DNA of 64,000 bases from Nemania diffusa (Eukaryota > Ascomycota > Sordariomycetes > Xylariales > Xylariaceae), in the NCBI GenBank assembly GCA_038501195.1, contig JBBPUQ010000008.1, positions 1,654,001-1,718,000 on the forward strand, written 5' to 3'. The stretch's first letter is position 1, and each line of letters opens with the position of its first letter. Position numbers and translations under genes: made by a program. This document shows, piece by piece, positions 55,918 to 64,000 of this stretch. The notes under the pieces are model-generated. The model saw only the letters and a program-made list of their open reading frames with translations, searched no databases and had not been told where the DNA came from.

Positions 55918-58900
55918 GGAGAGGCGCAGAAAGGTTGGCGAGCGGCAATGCAGTGCGTTGATCTCGGCAGGTATGATGGCGCAAGTTGGCGGATACAAAC
56001 AAAGTCTCTCAAAAAGTATCGATCTGGATACTCGTCGCCGTGAGTTGGTGAAGCGGGGCGGGTCAATTCTAGTAAACCGTCTTGCGTGCGGTTGTGGAGT
56101 TTGTCGTCGAGGAAACTGGTGACGATACTGGTACAGAAGCTCTGGTGGTGATGGCACCGTACGTATATTCGACGTCAAGACTGAGATATGGGGTGGTGAA
56201 TAGGGCTGATGAGGATCAATGCTGCAACAGCCACCGGTATTAGCACCTAAAAGTTATGTTGAACGTACGAGGTTCGGAATATGTATGGTAGGTGGTGTGT
56301 AGGGAGTTATGGAACGAAGCGAGGATGTGGGTAGTTGTACATATTAATGTATTTGATAAGAGAGGCTTCAAGGCCTTACACAGTAGGGAGCAGGGTGGAA
56401 AGTCGGGCCCTGTAAGTAGTGGGGAAGTCAAAGGCGCGGTCTGGCAGGCCCTCCTCTCCAATCTCTCGGTACGTACCTACCTTGGTACTTGGATACATGG
56501 GTACATGTCTACAAGGATACATCTTGATCATGTACTGCCTGGAAGTACCTGAATAGAAAATCTGGGCCTTTGACGGGCCTATTTCCCAGGGGTGGGCACA
56601 CAAGCTTGCGGGTGGGGATCTGTGGCGGTACTAGGATTCACAGGGCAGGAAAATCCCTGAAACGCCCCTAGCTCCTCGCAAAGTTATAGGTTACAACACG
56701 CTACGCTCCAGTATACGTACCAAGCCCTCCCTTATGAGGAGGACATTTCCTTCTGCCCCACACAAAGGTACCTAGAACCACACATACAGCGTACAGGACG
56801 CTACCGCTAGCACAAACGAGTACACATTACAGTACTATATCCGGCGGTCTGCTCTCTTTTCCTACACATCCTAGCGTATAAAAGTAGTGCCCCAATTAGT
56901 CTAGACTTTTTGTTAGCGCAAATTGCCAGGCTCAATGGAGTACTACTCTCCTAATGAGGTATTTAAGAAATTCTTAACTATGCCCCGCCGCTCGGCCAAA
57001 ATATCCAGTGTTCCGGGTTTTTCCTCTGCCTCCACATCCAAACAGAGACAGAGACCCACGATATATTCTGTAGTCACCAGTAGCTGGTTGTTTGCAGTAA
57101 TTTTGAATTTTGGAATTTGGTTCACAGACACCCTTGTGACCAGGCAGGCAAACGGAAGAATACATTCCAAGGAAGCTCTGAGCACCATTGTACGTAGTTC
57201 ACAAGCACGGTTCATCATTACATTAAAGGCGAGTATGTCGCTGAACAGGATGGGGTTTACACATTTGTGACGTGGTGTCGAGTGGCTGTTGACGAGGTTG
57301 GTGACCAGGACAACTACCTAGTTGTTGTGTATGACACAGTTGGTTGCATGGATTACTTGCAGTGAAGTTATGACTGCGGATCGTGACAACTGAGACAGCA
57401 GTTACCGAAAAGCTCCTAATAAGTGAGGTTGGGGTTAAAAGAATGTCGATCTCTCCGACGTAGTAGTATAATAATGTGACGGCACCCACTATTTGAACTT
57501 GACTACCTCACTTCAGCACTCAGGGTCATTCGTTAGGGGGCATTTGAAGCGTAAGTTGTTGGCTTTAACACGATTAATACACATGACAGGCAGCACATGG
57601 AACGAACAATCCTCGCATAGCCTAGTTATTGGAGCTGTGCTGAGTTCAATGAACAACATGCGTAGATTTGATGAGATGACCACAGGCGCACAACCGACCG
57701 GAATGCACCAAAGCCAAAGCCCAAGACCAGAGCCCCAAGCCCCAGGTTCAAACAGGACGGATCCCGAATGCGAGTCACACTAACAACAAAACAGCGTGGG
57801 CTGGTGATTGTTGATCCTGGGGTTTCTCCGCTTCCGGCTAATCATTCACTTCCACCATCAATTCTAGAAGGCAGGTAGGTACAGAGTATTAGGTGAGCTT
57901 CGTCTCGACGGATTCACCGAGACTGGCCACTGTAAAACGAGGCCATATTAGATGGCCTCGCAACAGTAGACCCCGTGATGATCTCTTATTTCCGCTGTCG
58001 TTGTCCCATCCGAGCAGGATCAGTCATTTGGGCCCTTGTGCATGGCAATCTCTGGTAACCGGCGGTCCGGGTCATCCCCAGCCAGCACTGGACGCGTTTG
58101 ACGCTATCCAGAACGTGCCACGATCATCTAGACGTCTCTCTATGTCTCTGATCAATGCGCCGAGGCAGATGAATTGACTAGGCACGACTCACGTTGTGTC
58201 CCGGGCCGACCTATGATTCCACCGCAACAGACCAGGGCAAGCAAGGTCAGGCTGTCGATGATCTCTCTATGCGTTGGCATTCTGCGTGTTCCCGTGAGCA
58301 GTAAATGACGCGGGTAAAGTGGTCTGTAATAAAGGGCCGGCTAGGTAGTTGGTTACTTAGCACAGCACTCTAGGTTACTATTGTTACCTACAGACCTACA
58401 TGTACCTAGGTACAGTGCTGTATGTTACGTGCCCACGCTGCTACCCCATCACCTGCTGCCACTGTAGGTCTATGCCTACAATAGGTATGCTTTAGGGGTT
58501 TTAGACTAAGCAATACTGCAGATTAGGTGGCCCTACTACCTATATCCGTTTTGTTTCTTTTCGCCTCCCATTATTCCTGGCATCTAGGCATTTCCCCTTT
58601 GTGTCGGATTTGATCAGGTGAGGGCTCAGCCTCGGCGCTATCAGCTAGCAATTGCTCGTCTTTCGAGTCCCCTCTTCCCCACACTATAGCCGAGCCACGG
58701 TTTTCCGACCCCAAAATGGTGTTCTTTTCGCCACCCCCCAAACTCAATTCCAATCTGCAAGCGCCACTGTTCATCAGTCACATGCCGCTGTCCACGACTC
58801 GGGCACCAATGCCATTCCAGAGCGCCATTGATCCCCCTCCGATCACGAGATACCCGTGAACAGTAATTCGCGCCAGCCAACCTCCCGGACACAGCACTGT

Positions 58901-61900
58901 ATAGGGCTATCCAATTGTCAATTCGCCAGGGCTTTACTTACGCATACGTACAATATCACGCATTTGCGACGACTCCATCTTGGTGATCTATTCCACCAGT
59001 AATTCAATTGGCAATTGATTGTCCATTGGCTGCTTGCTACACAACGCTGGCTCCTGTGACTCCTCCCATCTATGCGAACTAATTGCCATTGGGAATGCCA
59101 GCCATGCATGAGTAGGATTAACAGGTAGGAGGTAGGTATATTCAAAATACCCGACCAAATCCTGCTGTGACAGATGTACGGTAGGCCATGTGCTAGCACC
59201 CTCGGAGATGTAATATTTAGATAGTCGAGGTTTGAAAAGGTACCATACGTAGGTCGAAGGTAGGACTATGGAGAATGGCCCGAAAGCGAGGACGAAGTGG
59301 CGTGTTCAACAATTATGCTTCCCTTCTTTTGTACATATGTAACACACTTGTGCACTACTAAGTACATACGTCCGGGCCTGGTTCAACGAGGGGATAGGTA
59401 TATCGCTGTTGCACTATTGATGGCGCAAGGGTTTTTTTTTCTCTAGCTCTTCTAGAAACGCAAAAACACACTTCATAGCTGCCGCAAGAATCAAGGTCTG
59501 TGATAAGACTACCTCAATACGGCAGGAGTACTATATGACTATCAGCCGGGTATACATAGTATACGTAGTAGGTAGTAGGTACGTCTATGGTGAGGTTCTC
59601 ATTTTGACTCAACTCAGTATTCATCCGATCCATGATCTACTGTGAGGCGTATACGAGGACTGTGGACGGCATATTTTTCTGTGAAACGGTAATATACAGT
59701 AGGTAGAGCATCCGACGCGGCCGTAGATTCTAGGTATTTGTCACACAACAGATAGATATATAACCTTTGAAATTAATGCAAAGTGGGATACGACCTCGCG
59801 GTTGAGAACAGGGTCGTGCCATCGCGCCGGGTGTTGCAGCGCAACATTGTGCTTCCCATCGGAAGATATTCATCGTTTCTCCATCTGATCAGTATGGACC
59901 CCCTCCACTGCACGCTTGCTCGCTGGTATTTCTTGACATCATGATCAAACCCGCATCTGTAGCCACCTACTTCGGTATTCGGTATACGGCCCTTGGCAAT
60001 GGTTGCGACTAGGTATCTACGAGGCAAGCAGCGATTCAGAAACGCGAACCGCACACACGTGCGACCGGGGTTTTCTGCAGGACGATTCCTCTCGGTGAGG
60101 TTCGTTTCAATTCAGTAGGTCGAAGCACATGTCGCTCGACGCGGGATGGAGCTAGGCATGCTGCGTCCCCCCACGACTAGGTACTTGACGTGAGACGGTC
60201 CATGTGCCCCCAATCTCGATAGGATTCGAGCTGAGTGAATCGCACTGTCGGCTACGCAGGCAGGGTGCGGGAGCTCCCTTCTCACTTGACCATCGATTGT
60301 TCATTTCCTACAATCGTCACATCCTTGGGTGCTCCGAGCCATTGTTGTCCAATATGCCCATGGAAATAGTAGGAATTAGGCGATTACCGGTATCATGCGA
60401 CTAGCTGCACAGTTTCCGACGAATAAATCAAGCATTCCAAGCTGCAGGCCGAGCATACGGCTAGTCAATTTGATCGTCTCCAGATCACGATAGAGTCCCA
60501 AGATGGAGAGGACCCTGTCGTATGTACTAAGCTAGGTCAACCACACACACCCCCATTTCGATTTCGGAAAATGTCCCGTTTCTGGAACATCGCGAGAACA
60601 AACCACCATTGAAATGTCGTCTTAGAGGAAGCTAGCGACATTCTTCCTATTTTGGAGGTTGGAAACCTTTTCAACTGCTGTACAATGTAACATGTGGTGG
60701 TATCAGGATCCCATGTACCTGGTTTCGTCTGTCATCAATTGTCAGATATAAACTAATCGATAGAGGATAAGTGAGATAAGATCCCTACCCGGTGCATCTC
60801 AGCAGCTTCTTTGTGCCACATTTATTATTGTTGCTTATGTACCTTTTGATCAGGTAAACGGGTGATCATTTATGACAACTGACCGGCCACGTTCCCCGGA
60901 ACCGGCGTATCGGACAGGGGGGAGGCCTGTGGGGTCAAGCCGGGTCACGGGGTGCTTCCCGCTCAGAGTGTGGGGCTCCAGGATTGAGTTTATAAACAGG
61001 GTATATCCATCCTTTAGTTGCATGGCAGGTAAGAAAGTATTCCGTTTAAGTGAGATGACAAGACCTTATTTCGTGCCTCCTCACTGCATCCCTACCTACA
61101 TACTACCTGTCAGCATGGTCGCTTTGGTCACTTTCTATAGGATACAAGGACAAAAGCCGTGAGAAACGAAAGTTTCACTCTAACAGAACTATCAAAACCT
61201 CTGATTACGGTGGTACAATTTACATAATCATAGCAAGAGTAGCATTCTTCTATTGTACGAGAAGGTCAGCTTTGTTATCCATTAGGTTCAAGTACCTAGT
61301 CGCATCTGTCTATAGATTATAATTAACTTAGCATTAAGTTAATTCTTCAATCCATGCCATCTTCAAGTTAGGATTCCCTTTCCAATTCTAGTAATATTAC
61401 TTGTCACAGCTGGTGAAAACCAACCGCAAAGCCATCCGTAGAGATGATGCCTGTAATATATTGGTCAAGCACCTATTGCCCCAATTTCACCGTATACTCT
61501 TGGGAAGATTCTGTACTTGACAGACGGATACCAATTTATTGGACGCCCTCTCGGTAGTTCGATAATAGGGCTAGCCCTCTATTAATCCAGGCCGATGTTG
61601 AGCAACACAAGACTACTGTTTGATGCTTTTTTTGTCTAGCGGAACTCTTCCGACCCTTGCAAACTTCAGATTCAGACAGCAGTAACGTGCATCATACTAC
61701 CATTATAGATGATGCATAATAATATGGACTTGGATGTTCATATCAGCTGTTGGTAAATTTTTTATAGTTATAGCAACACAGGTACTTCAAGAGTTTGTCA
61801 CTTTCATTTCTTTTCCTCTAACGTTGCTCACCTTTTTTTTTTCAATATTTTAGATTTATCATCAGTGTGGCTGAAATGCAACAAATGCGTGTCCAATGGC

Positions 61901-64000
61901 GTTGCATTGTCACAAAATCTAACAACATGCCTCGAGTTTGTCTCGGCCGTCTCCCTATATGTATAATCCGATCTCGAGTTAGGATAGTGTCTCCGAGGAT
62001 CTAAAAATCGATACCCTATTCTTTTGCGATTCAACGCCTCAGTAAAATTATCGCTACTAGGCTGCTATCGAGTGCTTCATAGCGACAATTCAGGTGAAGC
62101 AATAGCCCCCGGTTCCGCCTTGTCTCAGCAGCTGAACCACGCCTAGCTTAGAAAAAGGAAAAGAGAATAAAGGAAAGTCCCAAACCGTTGGTTACATAGA
62201 AGTCCGGCTAATACAACATCCGTTATTACGCTATTTTTTTCTTTATTTTGCTCTTCCTTGTCCTTCCTGGACCATCTTCTTCCCCTCCTTTCCCCGCACA
62301 CTACTTCTCAACGTGTCTTATACAAATGCTATGTTTATACGGCATAGCATTATGCTTTTGTCTTAATTATAAAGCTACTTCTAATTCTGATATTGAGTAG
62401 CTTAAAACCTTTAATTTTCAGAGCATTGCGTGTACTGGATTGAATCGCCGGGTTAAAATGGGAACTTTAAACTTCAGCAGATTGGTGATAAGTGTAGAGT
62501 TAGTATTGTGTCAATTAATGATAGCTCATTTTTGAAAGATGCAATCTCAGATTGTCAAGAGCTACCACTGCAGACCTGCAGCCAGTCGAATCCCTGGTTG
62601 CAGGGACTTAAGTACAACCCACCATCCACATGATGTAATGCGTTCGGTAATCTATACCCTCAATCAAGGTTTACAGAGATCTAGTGTTAGTGCCGACAAA
62701 TTATTCTGTCCCATACCTATAATTCAAAACAGTAGCCTATTACCAAAGTGCTAGCTATCTAGTTAATATTGTACCTACTTAGCTACTGAAAAAAATAAAG
62801 TAGCAGTAGTTAGAAATTGTTACCAGAGGTAACGTTTAGGTCACAATGGAAGAGATCTCGGAGTAGCGGGGAAAATCGGCTAGTCTCGGTAAGCACCAAC
62901 AACATGGATATACATGTATCATAGTCAAAATACTAAATACAAACCTCTAAGAACAAACAGTGGTTAGTCTTCTAGGGAGATAAATTTGTCCGTCGGGTTT
63001 CATCAATCCTTCATGTGTGCTTTCTGTCTTGTTTGTGGTAAAAAAACATCAACAAAAATGTATTAGGCTAGACGGTACATAAGGTTATCACGCTTCACTT
63101 ATTTGATTTCCACCAATGAGAGATAACCAAATGTTTTACAGTACGCATATATATACGCATAATAAACATCCCACGCTTAAGACAAAGCAACATAGCGCTA
63201 TTCCAAGTATGGTATCCAAGCTGCAGGAAGGGTCCATCCAATTCAAGAGCCTACCTACATTCTACGCGTACATACTAGTCGACCTAGTGATTAGGTACTC
63301 AAACAATGCGGAAAAAGGCTCGGTATCACAGTTCCTTGACGCTACGGCAACATATACTACAGACTCCCTACCCCTAGCTAATGCTAGTCTCTTGAGTCCC
63401 TACTGTAGTTAGGCATTGCAAACTGTACCTGGAGTGTCCGAGCATGACTACCCTGTACACACTAGTCTACCATGCACATAAAAAGGGTACATATCACGAT
63501 CTCACATATTGCTCCACAGATCTACAAATAGACCTTTCTCGCCCAAAACCAGCCGGTAGTTTGCCGGTAAGTTCGCTCCGAACTCATGATTTGCTTGGTC
63601 CGCACGAATGGTGCATCGAGACAACCCGAGTCGAGACTTTACGAGGCGCAAAGGTCGTGATTGACATGAACCACGGCCGGAGTTAGCTGGCGATGACTTC
63701 GCTCCACCTTGGCACCAAGTCTATTAGGAGGAGCCGGGCCGGATAACCTATACCACCGGTCAACTGGTCACGGGCTGCAAATCCAATGAGCCAAAGTCAT
63801 GCTCATATCCCCTCCCCCCAGGGGAGCCTTGCCGGCGCCTCTACACAGAACTGATGGCTGAATTCAAAGGGTCTGGTTTCCCTGCGCACTAGATAGTAAA
63901 TGACACCTTTAGCTAGTGAGGTTGGGGCGCAGTGGTACCTGGCTGTAATGGGGCTCCGCCTAATCGTGTACGCATAACAAAGAAAGTAAATATAACTCGC
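55896..64000. other. 8.1-kb gene desert to window end
   Basis: The region begins with the promoter of the DUF3295 gene. The rest has only short open frames (56923-57270, 57493-57783, 58571-58892, 60872-61162, 63116-63412, 63444-63686) without motifs or introns. TAGGTA words are dense at 58380-58410 and 59120-59130, and near-palindromic CAATTG clusters occur at 58910-59030. A hairpin is at 62575-62604. The last 500 bases turn GC-richer, perhaps approaching a gene outside the window. Confidence 0.5.

Noticed and set aside
56923..57270. 115-residue plus-strand frame
   Set aside because: No motif, signal peptide or introns; an overlapping minus-strand frame of similar quality argues for chance.

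Overview
The window looks like nuclear DNA of a filamentous ascomycete (Pezizomycotina, probably Sordariomycetes). The reasons are short spliceosomal introns (about 45-75 nt, GTRNGT donors, CTRAY-like branch sites), fungus-specific families (GATA_AreA/DUF3295 regulator, Bud22, GPI-anchored GH17 glucanase, IBTK/Btb1-like Cul3 adaptor) and intergenic DNA full of short TAGGTA/TACCTA words. No rRNA, confident tRNA, CRISPR, virus or bacterial-type operon was seen.

Layout: a minus-strand short-chain dehydrogenase (2246-3417) whose catalytic-site intron is out of phase by one base; a 213-bp hAT-type MITE with a perfect 8-bp target duplication (3813-4041); plus-strand BUD22 (4483-6072); a minus-strand three-exon F-box-type gene with an acidic, coiled-coil N-terminus (6740-9421), preceded by a 1.3-kb C-depleted, strand-asymmetric tract; a mitochondrial oxodicarboxylate-type carrier with an 11-nt microexon (11274-12607); a 1587-residue ANK-RCC1-BTB-BTB protein (13722-18767); a 63-residue coiled-coil protein with one intron (24570-24820); a GC-rich small secreted protein (28453-29309); a GPI-anchored GH17 glucanase (31122-32357); a CHY zinc-finger protein with an abrupt internal GC shift (39614-41686); a Gly-rich membrane-type protein (47075-47596); and a GATA_AreA/DUF3295 regulator with an overlapping uORF (54085-55895).

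The genes are mostly housekeeping or structural: ribosome biogenesis, mitochondrial transport, ubiquitin-ligase adaptors, cell-wall remodelling and nitrogen/retrograde-type regulation. They do not form a visible cluster or pathway. Gene density is low for an ascomycete: 11 genes in 64 kb, with deserts of 3.6 to 8.1 kb in which I see only scattered short ORFs, simple repeats, hairpins and possible decayed sequence. I found no convincing undescribed multi-gene system. The strongest unusual signals are the SDR splice-site frameshift, the MITE, the C-depleted leader, the microexon, the uORF and the tiny spliced coiled-coil gene. Exon junctions were deduced by eye from phase, splice consensus and protein-family continuity.
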